A stretch of DNA of 64,000 bases from Halococcus sediminicola (GTDB lineage: Archaea; Halobacteriota; Halobacteria; Halobacteriales; Halococcaceae), in assembly GCF_000755245.1 (NCBI RefSeq), contig NZ_BBMP01000005.1:1-64000 (forward strand). The letters run 5' to 3'. Within the stretch, counting starts at the first letter, position 1. Each line of letters opens with the position of its first letter. The notes under the pieces were generated by a model that was not told where the DNA came from, searched no databases, and was given only the letters and a program-made list of their open reading frames with translations. The position numbers were made by a program, and so were the translations under genes. Shown here in pieces: positions 43,147 through 51,450 of this stretch.

Positions 43147-45480
43147 ATGAGTGACACCCAAAAACCTGGCGCGGACTCGCTTGCAAAAACCTATCCCCAC
43201 TACTCCGGACAGGTCGTCTACGATCATACTCAACCTGCAGCTGATGCTAATACGGTTCCGGCTGCCGACGTGCTCGAACCCGGGCTCGCCAACCGACTCC
43301 CGCACGACCTTTACACTCATCAAGCCGAAGCTCTGTCCCTGCTCGAAGCCGGCGAGAACGTCTGTGTCGCGACATCAACGTCCTCAGGAAAAACGTTTGT
43401 CTACGGATTGCATATCGCCCGTCAACACTACCGGCAAAAGGATTCGACCGCACTGCTGGTTTATCCGACGAAAGCGCTCAGCCGTGATCAAAAACAAGCG
43501 CTCGATGATCTGTACACTACCCTAGGGCTGGACATTGATGTAGCCGTCTACGATGGAGATACCCCCTCAAACGAGCGCCGACGTGCTCGTGAAGAATCGG
43601 ATGTCATTATCAGCAATTTCGCTGGAGTCAATGTCTACCTCTCAGACCATGCTCTCTGGAAAGAATTCTACTCTCACTTAGACCTCATCGCAATCGATGA
43701 AAGCCACTCCTATACAGGAATTCAGGGGATGCATGTCGCGTGGGTGATTCGTCGTCTCTGGCGTGTCCTCGATAGATACGGTGTCGACCCGCAGGTAACG
43801 CTCACGTCCGCAACCATTGGGAATCCAAAAGAGCACGCTGAATTGCTCACAGCGAAAGCAGTACAGGTCGTCGACGAGGACGGCTCGCCCCATGGCAAAC
43901 GCAAGATCGTTTTCTGGGATCCACCCACTGAAATCGACAACAACGGTGAAGAAATCAAGCGCTCAGTCAACGAGGAAGCCAGTGACGTTCTCGCACACCT
44001 CGCCGACAGAGACCTGCAGACGTTGATGTTTACCCGGTCACGCAAGCAGACTGAACTCAACGCACGTCGGGTTCGGAATGCCGACGAGGACCTCGTGCCA
44101 ACTGGGGAGCTCAATGTCGAAGCCTACAATGCGGGCCATGGGAAGGATGTCCGACAGCAGGCTGAGGACAAACTCAAAAACGGCAAATTGGATGGTATCG
44201 TTTCGACCAACGCTCTCGAACTCGGTATCGATATCGGGAGCGTAGATGCGACAATCCTCACTGGGTACCCAGGAACGCGCCAGTCGTTTTGGCAACAAGT
44301 AGGTCGCTCAGGTCGAGGGCTCTCTGATGCACTAGGTGTGTTCGTCGCGAACCACGATTCCATCGACCAATATATTCTTGATCACCCACAATACATCCTC
44401 GGCGATACCATCGAAGATGCAGTCATTGATACCACAAATAACCCTGTCTACGCACAGCATCTCCTCTGTGCCTCTGAGGAAATTCCGCTGACCCACGAGG
44501 ATAGCCAGTGGTTCGGTGAAGAGCGCCTCGAACGCGCCGTCAAAATGTGGCGCCGTGCTGGAAAGATGGTAGGACGACTCGACACAGGCGTCCAATACAA
44601 CGGCCCTCACAGACCACAGATGGACATCTCGATGTATGCGACAAAGAGTGAGCAGTTTGAGGTTCGCGTCAAAAACGGCGAGATCGACATGGAGCCCATC
44701 GATAAGGTTCGAGCCTATCGGGATTTTCACGAGGGAGCCATCCACCTGCACAAGGGAACCGAATACGAAATCATCGAGCTAAACGAGGAAGGGGCTCACC
44801 CGTTCGTCCTCTTGGAACGAACGAACGCTGAATACTATACCCAAACCCTCTCGGAGATCACAATCAGTGACCTCGATCAACAGAACTCGCATGATCTTGG
44901 GGACGATATCACCCTCTGTTATGGGGAGGCCACGGTCAACGTTGACTACTACGCTTACAAGAAAATCAAGTACAGTCGCGATAGTGGTGGGCTTCAACTC
45001 TCGACAGGACTCGACCCCATCGAGATGCGAACCCAACTCATGTGGGTGGCTTTCCCTGAAGGAACACTGAATGATCTGAACGAGCAAATGAAGATAGACG
45101 TCGATCCAGAAGTGTTACTCGGAGGACTCCACGCTGCTGAACACGGAACAATTGGGATGGCACCACTCGAACTCCGATTGGATAAAGGCGATCTCGGTGG
45201 TCTCAGTCAACGTCGACATCCAGAACTCGATGGACCCGTCTGGTTCGTCTACGACGGCGTTGGGGGAGGCTTGGGGTTCAGCCGGGCGATCTTTAACAAC
45301 TACGAGACAATTGCCACGCATACCCGCGATATGATCGACAACTGTGGGTGTGAAGGCGAGGACGGCTGTCCAGCGTGCGTGATGGAGTCGAATTGCGGGG
45401 ACGACAACAGCCCCCTCCACCGAAGTATGGCAGTTGAACTTCTTGAGAAGACGCTCACCGGATATCAAACTGACTCCTAA
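43147..45480 (+). CDS. MrfA-like DEAD/DEAH-box helicase with DUF1998 zinc domain
   Basis: A 777-residue superfamily 2 helicase. Motifs: Q-like LYTHQAEALSLLEAG, Walker A VATSTSSGKTF (77-83), VYPTKALSRDQ (Ia), IAIDESHSYTG (motif II, DESH), TLTSATIGNP (III), VSTNALELGIDIGSVD (V) and QQVGRSGRG (VI). The C-terminal DUF1998-type Zn site is CGCEGEDGCPACVMESNCG near residue 732. This is the MrfA/YprA layout, in which a helicase and zinc domain act with MrfB on mitomycin crosslinks. Position after an MrfB-like exonuclease supports a repair pair acquired on this replicon. ATG 43147 is the only sensible start. Confidence 0.87.
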   Translation: MSDTQKPGADSLAKTYPHYSGQVVYDHTQPAADANTVPAADVLEPGLANRLPHDLYTHQAEALSLLEAGENVCVATSTSSGKTFVYGLHIARQHYRQKDSTALLVYPTKALSRDQKQALDDLYTTLGLDIDVAVYDGDTPSNERRRAREESDVIISNFAGVNVYLSDHALWKEFYSHLDLIAIDESHSYTGIQGMHVAWVIRRLWRVLDRYGVDPQVTLTSATIGNPKEHAELLTAKAVQVVDEDGSPHGKRKIVFWDPPTEIDNNGEEIKRSVNEEASDVLAHLADRDLQTLMFTRSRKQTELNARRVRNADEDLVPTGELNVEAYNAGHGKDVRQQAEDKLKNGKLDGIVSTNALELGIDIGSVDATILTGYPGTRQSFWQQVGRSGRGLSDALGVFVANHDSIDQYILDHPQYILGDTIEDAVIDTTNNPVYAQHLLCASEEIPLTHEDSQWFGEERLERAVKMWRRAGKMVGRLDTGVQYNGPHRPQMDISMYATKSEQFEVRVKNGEIDMEPIDKVRAYRDFHEGAIHLHKGTEYEIIELNEEGAHPFVLLERTNAEYYTQTLSEITISDLDQQNSHDLGDDITLCYGEATVNVDYYAYKKIKYSRDSGGLQLSTGLDPIEMRTQLMWVAFPEGTLNDLNEQMKIDVDPEVLLGGLHAAEHGTIGMAPLELRLDKGDLGGLSQRRHPELDGPVWFVYDGVGGGLGFSRAIFNNYETIATHTRDMIDNCGCEGEDGCPACVMESNCGDDNSPLHRSMAVELLEKTLTGYQTDS

Positions 45481-45645
45481 CCATCACCCGGCACGGGAGT
45501 TTGCTCTGAACACAATCGAGAGCGTGGACGTGTTGTCCGCCACTCAGATCGTACGTTGCTCGCTTGCGTTGATATCTCTCGGAGCGATATCTCAGTAGTA
45601 GCGGGAATTGGCCTACTCATCTGGAACCAGCAGCAAACGACCGTT

Positions 45646-45972
45646 TCAGTGAATAGTCGATGCTTCGAACTCCGTGCTGTTGTGCATTATACACCCGGTA
45701 CATTGCACTGTTTCGCCCCCTGTTCCGCTCTCTGCCAATATGATGAACTGGTCCTCTGAGCCAAGGAGCTTTGAACCCACGTCCTGGTAGGAGTAAATAG
45801 ACCCGACTGCTCCTGTTCTTCTCGGTGTGACTGAAATAGCCATACCAACCTCGAAAACGAGATGTTCTCGAGGCTCATCGCAATCGCTTGCTGCTACCGT
45901 TTCAATACGGATGCTGTCGCCATCCTCCGTGTTAAAGATCATTGCAGGTAGCTCGAACGCGAACACCATCAT
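45646..45972 (-). CDS. Hypothetical acidic protein
   Basis: A 108-residue frame with haloarchaeal-type acidity (MIFNTEDGDSIRIETVAASD, LVFEVGMAISVTPRRTGAVG, then FIILAESGTGGETVQCTGC). Mostly beta-strand in feel. No family recognised; two Cys close together near the end. Isolated between two rightward genes, so the call is tentative. Confidence 0.4.
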   Translation of the reverse strand: MMVFAFELPAMIFNTEDGDSIRIETVAASDCDEPREHLVFEVGMAISVTPRRTGAVGSIYSYQDVGSKLLGSEDQFIILAESGTGGETVQCTGCIMHNSTEFEASTIH

Positions 45973-46062
45973 GGATTCTGTCTCGCGTTCCGAGCCACTG
46001 CGTAGCCCACGGCAACCGGAGATATAATACTCAGCCTGTGTTCGATCGAGTATGTTTCAGCC

Positions 46063-46701
46063 ATGAGTTCTCCCGATGACGGAGACGAAAGAGGATTTGA
46101 TGATGCATACGCCGGAACGCCTCCATGGGATATCGGTCGCCCGCAGCCCGATCTCCGGTCGTTATTCGAGACACGGTCGTTCGGTGAGTCACTCCTTGAC
46201 GTCGGCTGCGGAACGGGCGAGAACGCATTGTTCCTTGCAACGCAGGGATACTCGGTCCTCGGCATCGACGCCTCCCCACGGGCAATCGAGCAGGCACAAG
46301 CGAAAGCACGCAATCGTCGCGTAGAAGCCCGCGTCCGCTTTGCCGTCCAGAATGCACTCACGCTCAACGAACTCACCGCGGAATTCGATGTCGTTGTCGA
46401 CTGTGGATTGTTTCACGTCTTCGACGACGAAAGCCGACAGACATATCTCGAAGCACTCGCCCACGTCGTTGCACCGGGCAGCTATATCGTTGTTCTGTGT
46501 TTCAGTGACCGAGAACCCGGGACGTGGGGACCACGGCGGATCAGTACCGACGAGATTCGATCAGCGTTTGTCGATGGGTGGGCAGTCGAGGAGATTCGGT
46601 CAGCCCACTTTGCGGTCAACCCTAATCAAGAAGAAATCGATCCCTCAAACGGCGACAGTGTCGAGGCGTGGCTTGCTACCGGTCAGCGTCTACGAGGATG
46701 A
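46063..46701 (+). CDS. Class I SAM-dependent methyltransferase (thiopurine/tellurite-resistance-like)
   Basis: A 212-residue methyltransferase. The PPWDIGRPQPDL start, motif I LLDVGCGTGENALFLA, VLGIDASPRAIEQAQAK and the VVVDCGLFHVFDD block are the order seen in small methyltransferases that detoxify or modify small molecules. The DIGRPQP motif just before motif I is typical of this subset. Substrate unknown; cytosolic. Convergent with the NucS gene. Confidence 0.85.
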   Translation: MSSPDDGDERGFDDAYAGTPPWDIGRPQPDLRSLFETRSFGESLLDVGCGTGENALFLATQGYSVLGIDASPRAIEQAQAKARNRRVEARVRFAVQNALTLNELTAEFDVVVDCGLFHVFDDESRQTYLEALAHVVAPGSYIVVLCFSDREPGTWGPRRISTDEIRSAFVDGWAVEEIRSAHFAVNPNQEEIDPSNGDSVEAWLATGQRLRG

Positions 46702-46740
46702 GTTCCTCTTGGTCGAAGGAGACAAAGAGATTCCGTACTA

Positions 46741-47502
46741 CTATTTCTCGGCGTACTCGGAGGGATTCGTCGGTCGAGACGTGTCCGTCTGTTCGGGAGA
46801 TAACGAGACGAATTCCAAATCTTCGCTCGCAAGCAGTCGCTCGGCTCGATCGGTTACCGACGGAGCAACCAAGATTCCTCTGACGGATTTGCCGTACAAC
46901 TCGCGTTCGAGAGCTTCGACGTACCGATGCAACTGTCCGACCGCGTCCGGACCCACTCGGCGGCGTTTGAGCTCGATCGCAGTGGGAGTGCCATCGGCGT
47001 CCTGACCGTAGATATCGATTGCCCCCGCGACAGTCTCGCGTTCGGTCGCCATTGCCCTGAATCCAGTTTCGAGGACGTCAGGATTGGCAAGAATTCGTTG
47101 GCGGAGGTCCTCTTCACTGCCTTTGAGTGCGAGACCCGAGGTGTCATCCAACTCCAGTAGTGAAGCCTGTGCAACCGTCTTGAAGGTGATCTCAAGCTCT
47201 TCGTGAGGTGAGGTGCGGACACTCTCGACGATGAGGCTGTCGCCGTCGAGACGAGCGTTGTGCGTCGAACCGGGTGGCTGCCAGTTGACCGGTTTGCGCT
47301 GGCTGTCTTGGTGAACCAACAGCGTGCCATCGGGCTTGAGAATTACCAAGCGCTCACCAGGCGGGAGATGACTCGATGCCCGTCCGTCGTAGTCGACCTC
47401 ACACTCTCCGACGAGTGTGAGCATTCCGCCGCGCTCGAGGCCCGTGCTAAGCAGTTTGAGCACAGCTTCTGGCGCTGGATCAGTGAGCGATGAGACGGGC
47501 AT
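46741..47502 (-). CDS. nucS: NucS (EndoMS) mismatch endonuclease
   Basis: A 253-residue DNA repair nuclease. The N-terminal half carries the NucS signature (LVGECEVDYDGRASSHLPPG, then RLVILKPDGTLLVHQDS and KPVNWQPPG). The C-terminal PD-(D/E)XK domain shows GAIDIYGQDADG (Asp163) and AIELKRRRVGPDAVGQLHRY (Glu177, Lys179), which correspond to the catalytic residues of Pyrococcus NucS. Archaeal NucS cuts both strands at G-T and related mismatches and works with PCNA. A C-terminal PCNA-interacting peptide is not obvious. Full length, no lesions. Confidence 0.95.
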   Translation of the reverse strand: MPVSSLTDPAPEAVLKLLSTGLERGGMLTLVGECEVDYDGRASSHLPPGERLVILKPDGTLLVHQDSQRKPVNWQPPGSTHNARLDGDSLIVESVRTSPHEELEITFKTVAQASLLELDDTSGLALKGSEEDLRQRILANPDVLETGFRAMATERETVAGAIDIYGQDADGTPTAIELKRRRVGPDAVGQLHRYVEALERELYGKSVRGILVAPSVTDRAERLLASEDLEFVSLSPEQTDTSRPTNPSEYAEK

Positions 47503-47788
47503 AGTAGCTGTTTGGATCTACAACCAGGTAAGTGGATCCGGTGGTGCACATGGGAATCCAGATGCTTTCGACCATCTAAGGGGATAGCGACTGTTGGCAC
47601 AGCCAACAGTATTTTCGTTCGGTGCTAGGGATGGACGGTTCCGTCTGCAAGAACGAGCGCATTGCGAGCCCTACTATCCCAGCGACAGCAGGAAATCCTC
47701 GCCGTTCACAGTGGAAAGGTTAACTGTAGCAATACTCGATACTCGATGCTCGGTACTTGATACGCTCGTTAGTGGTCGTTAAGGAACG

Positions 47789-48088
47789 CTATGTTTCGAC
47801 GTCAACAAGCTCGTTTTCCCACTCGCGACGGTCTTCAAGTTCGCGGTGGCCGCGCTCGGTGAGCGTATAGGAGTTTGTTCGTTTATCGATCATCCCTTTC
47901 TCGACGAGACCCATCTCGGTGAGTTGGTCAAGATTGGGATAGAGCCGCCCGTGATTGATTTTTGTTGAATACTGCTCTTCCAGTAGTTCCTTAATCGACA
48001 ACCCGTGAGGATACGAGTCGTTCTCGATGCTGGCTATCACATACAATGTATCGCGTTGGAATGCAGTGAGGTCATCCATCATAGTCAT
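47789..48088 (-). CDS. PadR family transcriptional regulator
   Basis: A 99-residue paralogue of the regulator at 10133-10420: LTAFQRDTLYVIASIENDSY, HGLSIKELLEEQYSTKINHG, RLYPNLDQLTEMGLVEKGM, KRTNSYTLTERGHREL. The winged helix is intact. An exact CCTGATCTATCAGG palindrome touches its start codon and a TATA box lies right behind it, so transcripts are probably leaderless and the repressor sits over its own start. Confidence 0.9.
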   Translation of the reverse strand: MTMMDDLTAFQRDTLYVIASIENDSYPHGLSIKELLEEQYSTKINHGRLYPNLDQLTEMGLVEKGMIDKRTNSYTLTERGHRELEDRREWENELVDVET

Positions 48089-48113
48089 CCTGATCTATCA
48101 GGTGTTTATTTAT
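48089..48113 (-). promoter_or_regulatory. PadR operator and TATA box
   Basis: CCTGAT at 48089 pairs with ATCAGG ending 48102 (6-bp arms, 2-nt centre); TTTATTTATA follows at 48105-48113 (TATAAATAAA on the coding strand). Spacing to the ATG (about 17-25 nt) fits a leaderless archaeal promoter. Confidence 0.6.
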
Positions 48114-48224
48114 AAGCTCTTCTGACTATTCTCGGGTTGTCTAGTGAGTCGGAGTATTCCAGTACGTCGCCAACTCTCGACGGCGTAGCCGAGAAAGCGC
48201 TCGTCACTCGACTTTGAGTTCGCA

Positions 48225-48320
48225 ATTATAGGGATTATCGGAGCAATCCATAGTTTTACACGAGTCTTCTCCAATAGTTGGGAGATACAGCGTGCGAGAT
48301 ACAAAGCGCGTATCTTGCAC
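48225..48320 (-). repeat. Dispersed palindrome element, copy H
   Basis: On the minus strand: palindrome 48320-48292 (GTGCAAGATACGC / GTATCTCGCAC), then TGTATCTCCCAACTATTGGA and a body like copies B and I, ending AATCCCTATAA at 48225. A TATAAGTATGGG box lies just outside the palindrome (48335-48342). Confidence 0.8.
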
Positions 48321-48382
48321 GTTCTACGCCCATACTTATACTGCCAGTGCCGCAGTGGGGTGCTATCGTCCTAAATCTATCA

Positions 48383-49096
48383 TCAGTCGTTCTCTTTCCA
48401 TTCGCCAAGATCCGTTTCAGTGCGCTCGCCTTTGGCCCGCCGGTTTTGAGGCCAGAACGTAAGTACGACCGCCCCAAGGCAGAACACTCCAACAACACCA
48501 AGGACTGCGAGGCCAGGAATCGAGCCGACCGCGGCCGCCTCGATGACAGGACTGGACGAGAGTGCCGTGATGCGAAAGACCCACGCGACGAGAAGCACTA
48601 CGAGAAGTGGCAGATAGATGCGCCGCAACCGACGTCCGAGAGCCTCTCGGGCGGGTATTTTCAGCTTTGGATGGCGGTAGTCGTCGCTCAACTCTTCACG
48701 CCAATCATAGTGTTCAACGCCAGCAGTGGGGTCGAGCGCGTTTGCAAACAGATTTTCCTCGATCATGCGAGCACGCGAGCGGTAGACGTCGTAGTCTCGG
48801 TAGCGCCGCGCTTCGATGACAAGAAACACGACAGTCACCACCATTCCAGCGAGCAGGATAGCGGGGGAGGTTCCACTACTGGAAAACGCATACACGAGAA
48901 CCGCGGAGATCACGGTGACAGCCCACTTCGTGGATTCATCCATACGCTGTCGCCACATGGTCACGCGAGACATCTCACCGCGGTAAAGATGTGCCATCAC
49001 TGATCCGAGTCCCGTACTCTGATCAACCATCTCGCGGCCAATTTCACGTTCTTCAGGAGCTTCTGGGTCAAAATCGTCCGTCTCTGATGGACTCAT
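48383..49096 (-). CDS. DUF2270 family membrane protein
   Basis: A 237-residue membrane protein from ATG 49096 (MSPSETDDFDPEAPEEREIG). The N-terminus has the DUF2270 block (AHLYRGEMSRVTMWRQRMDE) before two TM helices (AVTVISAVLVYAFSSSG, AILLAGMVVTVVFLVIEARR). A cytoplasmic loop with YDVYRSRARMIEENLFANAL follows, then two more TM helices and a charged C-terminus. Function unknown; widespread in haloarchaea. The upstream in-frame extension to 49138 is not family-like. Confidence 0.88.
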   Translation of the reverse strand: MSPSETDDFDPEAPEEREIGREMVDQSTGLGSVMAHLYRGEMSRVTMWRQRMDESTKWAVTVISAVLVYAFSSSGTSPAILLAGMVVTVVFLVIEARRYRDYDVYRSRARMIEENLFANALDPTAGVEHYDWREELSDDYRHPKLKIPAREALGRRLRRIYLPLLVVLLVAWVFRITALSSSPVIEAAAVGSIPGLAVLGVVGVFCLGAVVLTFWPQNRRAKGERTETDLGEWKEND

Positions 49097-49143
49097 CCCA
49101 CCATGATTGGTTATGCAATGATATATAACCTCACACACTGATC

Positions 49144-49171
49144 CTGTCAGTAGACACTTGGTTGCTGACAG
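49144..49171 (+). repeat. CTGTCAG hairpin, copy 1
   Basis: CTGTCAG (49144-49150) and CTGACAG (49165-49171) are exact inverted copies with TAGACACTTGGTTG between. A near copy is at 52909-52936. Confidence 0.45.
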
Positions 49172-49218
49172 AGCTCAATTCGATAGCTAAGAGGACAAGA
49201 GGTAGCGACAGAAACTAA

Positions 49219-49313
49219 GTGCAAGATACACCCTCTCTATCTCACACGCTGCATCTCCCAACTGCTGGAGAGGACTCGTGCAAAACTATGGATTGTTCCG
49301 ATAATCCTCATAG
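49219..49313 (+). repeat. Dispersed palindrome element, copy I
   Basis: GTGCAAGATACACCCTCTC, then TATCTCACAC, then GCTGCATCTCCCAACTGCTG and a body matching copies B and H to the end ATAATCCTCATAG. It lies about 110 bp upstream of the DUF1931 gene. Confidence 0.75.
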
Positions 49314-49421
49314 CACGGCCGCGAACGCAAATGGATTTCCCCTTCAAGAACCCCCGTAATTTCCGGTGACACGGCTCATGCAGCCGGTGGTTATAAGTAG
49401 ATCCCACAGTTCTTCTTGTTG

Positions 49422-49589
49422 ATGGCAGATTTAATCGTTCAGTCGGCCGTGAAGGACGAAATTGGGGAGATGAACGTCTCGTCGGACTTCTACGATGCGC
49501 TCGACGAGGAAGTAGCAGATCTACTCGAAAATGCTGCCCGTCGCGCCGACGAAAATGACCGCAAGACCGTCCAGCCGCGCGACCTATAG
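49422..49589 (+). CDS. DUF1931 histone-fold protein
   Basis: A 55-residue protein, MADLIVQSAVKDEIGEMNVS, then DFYDALDEEVADLLENAARR and DENDRKTVQPRDL. This is the compact haloarchaeal histone-fold DUF1931 type, distantly related to archaeal histones; its role (DNA packaging or regulation) is unproven. TTATAAGTA at 49391-49399 is a good TATA box about 25 nt from the start, so the transcript is short or leaderless. A damaged paralogue is at 10428-10646. Confidence 0.85.
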   Translation: MADLIVQSAVKDEIGEMNVSSDFYDALDEEVADLLENAARRADENDRKTVQPRDL

Positions 49590-49683
49590 GCGCTGACGGT
49601 TCGGCTACCGACTTATTGACGTTGGGCGCGACGACCCGACGTCAGGACCTACTCACTTCTGAGCAGCGGCTACGGTCGTCGGC

Positions 49684-49712
49684 GTGCGAGATATAGGGCG
49701 CGTATCGGTCAC
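49684..49712 (+). repeat. Dispersed palindrome, copy J (palindrome only)
   Basis: GTGCGAGATATAGGGCGC, then GTATCGGTCAC. The right arm has two mismatches. It sits 50 bp before the acetyltransferase start. Confidence 0.55.
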
Positions 49713-49765
49713 GCTCCATTCCAGACCTCACGTGATTTAAAGAGTGAGCAGCGGAGAGTCGCTGT

Positions 49766-50233
49766 ATGAAACTCATCGAAGCCACCGCTGAAGATCTCGA
49801 TGCAATCGTTGACCGCTGGTATTCTCTTGCAAAATCGATGGAAGCCTACAGCGAACTGAATGAGCTTTCCTACGCGGATGTCGACGAAGTTTCCGACGAT
49901 GGCTTCCGCGCCCATCTTGACGACGAGGAAGTTACTGACTACCTCATCGTTCACGAGACCGAGTCCATTGGCTTTCTCACGCTCCGGGAGGGCTACCACT
50001 CTTCCAGAGAATATTCGCATTATCTGCGTATCGTGAACCTTGCTATCGACGAAGATCGCCGGAATCGGGGTCACGGCAGCGAAGTCGTCGATCTTGTGAA
50101 GGAGATAGCCCGCGACCGGGGTTGCGACCACCTGAAGGTTTCCTGTGAGTGGCACAACAAGGACGCGCGCCGCTTCTATCACGACACGGATTTCCGACCG
50201 AAGCAAGTCGACTACGCACAATCATTGAATTGA
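49766..50233 (+). CDS. GNAT family N-acetyltransferase
   Basis: A 155-residue acetyltransferase. The acetyl-CoA binding loop is RNRGHGSEVVDLVKEIARDR (motif A, R-x-x-G-x-G type), preceded by strand LRIVNLAIDED and followed by HLKVSCEWHNKDARRFYHDT and DF (motif B region). Substrate unknown. It stands alone between dispersed repeats. Confidence 0.88.
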   Translation: MKLIEATAEDLDAIVDRWYSLAKSMEAYSELNELSYADVDEVSDDGFRAHLDDEEVTDYLIVHETESIGFLTLREGYHSSREYSHYLRIVNLAIDEDRRNRGHGSEVVDLVKEIARDRGCDHLKVSCEWHNKDARRFYHDTDFRPKQVDYAQSLN

Positions 50234-50342
50234 GTCAGGAAACTAATGCGGTCTTATCATTGGTCTTCTGCTGACTAACCCTCTGAGTCGGTCACGGTGT
50301 TATTGGCAGTATCCAAGTAGTTCGCACACCTCGTGCTGAACT

Positions 50343-50362
50343 CAGAGCGCATGTCTTGCACG
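50343..50362 (+). repeat. Dispersed palindrome, half copy K
   Basis: CAGAGCGCATGTCTTGCACG resembles the right arm of the palindrome; the left arm is missing. It lies in the intergenic DNA before a leftward gene. Confidence 0.35.
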
Positions 50363-50396
50363 TCAGTCTGTCAGGATCGAGAAGATCCTTCTCGCC

Positions 50397-50591
50397 TCAA
50401 CTGGAAGAATTATCTGGTCGTTTCAAAGACTCGTCTTCAGAGTCCTCCATAGACTGTCGTTTGCCGCGCATATACATCCAGTATACCACTATGAGAGTGA
50501 TCGGAAAGAATACGATAGCGAGGATAGCCAATGGAGGAAACATCACGAAGAGTGCCCATGTCGACCAAGAAACGAACTTGTCACGAGCCAT
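50397..50591 (-). CDS. Small membrane protein
   Basis: A 64-residue protein from ATG 50591 (MARDKFVSWSTWALFVMFPP). It has two close membrane helices (WALFVMFPPLAILAIVFF and ITLIVVYWMYMRG) and a charged tail ending RPDNSSS. The frame extends 43 codons upstream (to 50720) with a Cys/Trp-rich stretch, which could be part of the gene. No family recognised. Confidence 0.5.
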   Translation of the reverse strand: MARDKFVSWSTWALFVMFPPLAILAIVFFPITLIVVYWMYMRGKRQSMEDSEDESLKRPDNSSS

Positions 50592-50752
50592 ATCTGACCA
50601 AAATGGTTCAGACGGTAAATACCAACGGTCATTGACACCGTTCATTATCCAGCAAGCAAGATTCGCTGTCCCGATACCTTGCAAGTAACTGGTACTGACT
50701 ATATGCTCTGAGTCAGTCACGACTCTTTTGACGAGAATCAGAGGTGTTCGAT

Positions 50753-51094
50753 CTATGAGGAGATGTAGTCGATCACCCGACTCGCCACGTCCTCGGTGCG
50801 GTCGTCAACGAGTGATGTCAGGTAGTGATCAACGTCCGCAGCACTGTTGAGAGTCGCAAGCGACCACGGGAGCATGTGACTTTGTTTTCCGAGTGCGTCA
50901 CCCTCGTAGTCGTCGTCTCTGAGTGTGAGCGCCGCTTCGTGATAGGTCTTCGTGGAAATCAGGGCCGTGATGAGTTGCACGCCGTGATTCGGGAATCGAG
51001 GCGTTCCCAGCACGAGCATCGGGCGACCTTTCTCCGAGAGCGGGTCGGTCGCCCAAACGATGTCACCGCGCTCCAGTTCTTCGAACGCAGTCAC
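50753..51094 (-). CDS. MazF/PemK-like toxin
   Basis: A 113-residue PemK/MazF-fold protein: ELERGDIVWATDPLSEKGRP, MLVLGTPRFPNHGVQLITAL, then ISTKTYHEAALTL. The GDIVW start and RP..V segment are the MazF core. It overlaps the upstream winged-helix gene by 4 nt (ATGA). MazF-type toxins cut mRNA at specific short sites. The S-x-x-T residues of the active site (ISTKTYH) are in place. Confidence 0.82.
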   Translation of the reverse strand: MTAFEELERGDIVWATDPLSEKGRPMLVLGTPRFPNHGVQLITALISTKTYHEAALTLRDDDYEGDALGKQSHMLPWSLATLNSAADVDHYLTSLVDDRTEDVASRVIDYISS

Positions 51095-51450
51095 TGTACC
51101 TCTTCCATCTCGTCGGTTCGGAGGTCTTCAAGACGCTCTTCACCGTACTGGTCGTCTGCCCTCTCGTGGTGTCGGTGGAGCCGGTAGGCCGACTGGAGTC
51201 GTTCTTCGTCGTCAGTGATCGCCCAGTACGGGCGCTTGTGCCGCACGAGATTGCGTTCCTTCAATCGTGAGAGGATCGCACTGACAGCGTCCGTCTCCAA
51301 CCCGAGTCGTTCGGCAATCGTCGCCGCCTTCCACGCCCGGTCGTCATTCCCGTCGAGGAACAGTACGATTCGTTCGGTATCATTTCGTTCCTCGAATTTG
51401 TCGGCGTCAGCGTTTTCGAACTCGTCGATATCGATAGTACCGCTCGACAT
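51091..51450 (-). CDS. Winged-helix antitoxin for the MazF-like toxin
   Basis: A 119-residue protein with a MarR-like wHTH (RIVLFLDGNDDRAWKAATIA, ERLGLETDAVSAILSRLKER, then NLVRHKRPYWAIT) flanked by acidic ends. It overlaps the MazF-like gene. It takes the place of the usual MazE and would repress the operon as well as block the toxin; this pairing recurs in haloarchaea. Confidence 0.8.
   Translation of the reverse strand: MSSGTIDIDEFENADADKFEERNDTERIVLFLDGNDDRAWKAATIAERLGLETDAVSAILSRLKERNLVRHKRPYWAITDDEERLQSAYRLHRHHERADDQYGEERLEDLRTDEMEEVQ

Noticed and set aside
42809-43150. A 113-codon plus-strand frame between the MrfB- and MrfA-like genes
   Set aside because: Trp/His/Arg-rich composition is not haloarchaeal, and it overlaps the MrfA-like start.
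47728-47765. Tandem repeat of CGATACT-like words
   Set aside because: Imperfect short repetition (TACTCGATACTCGATGCTCGG) of three units in a gap; too short and degenerate to assign a role.
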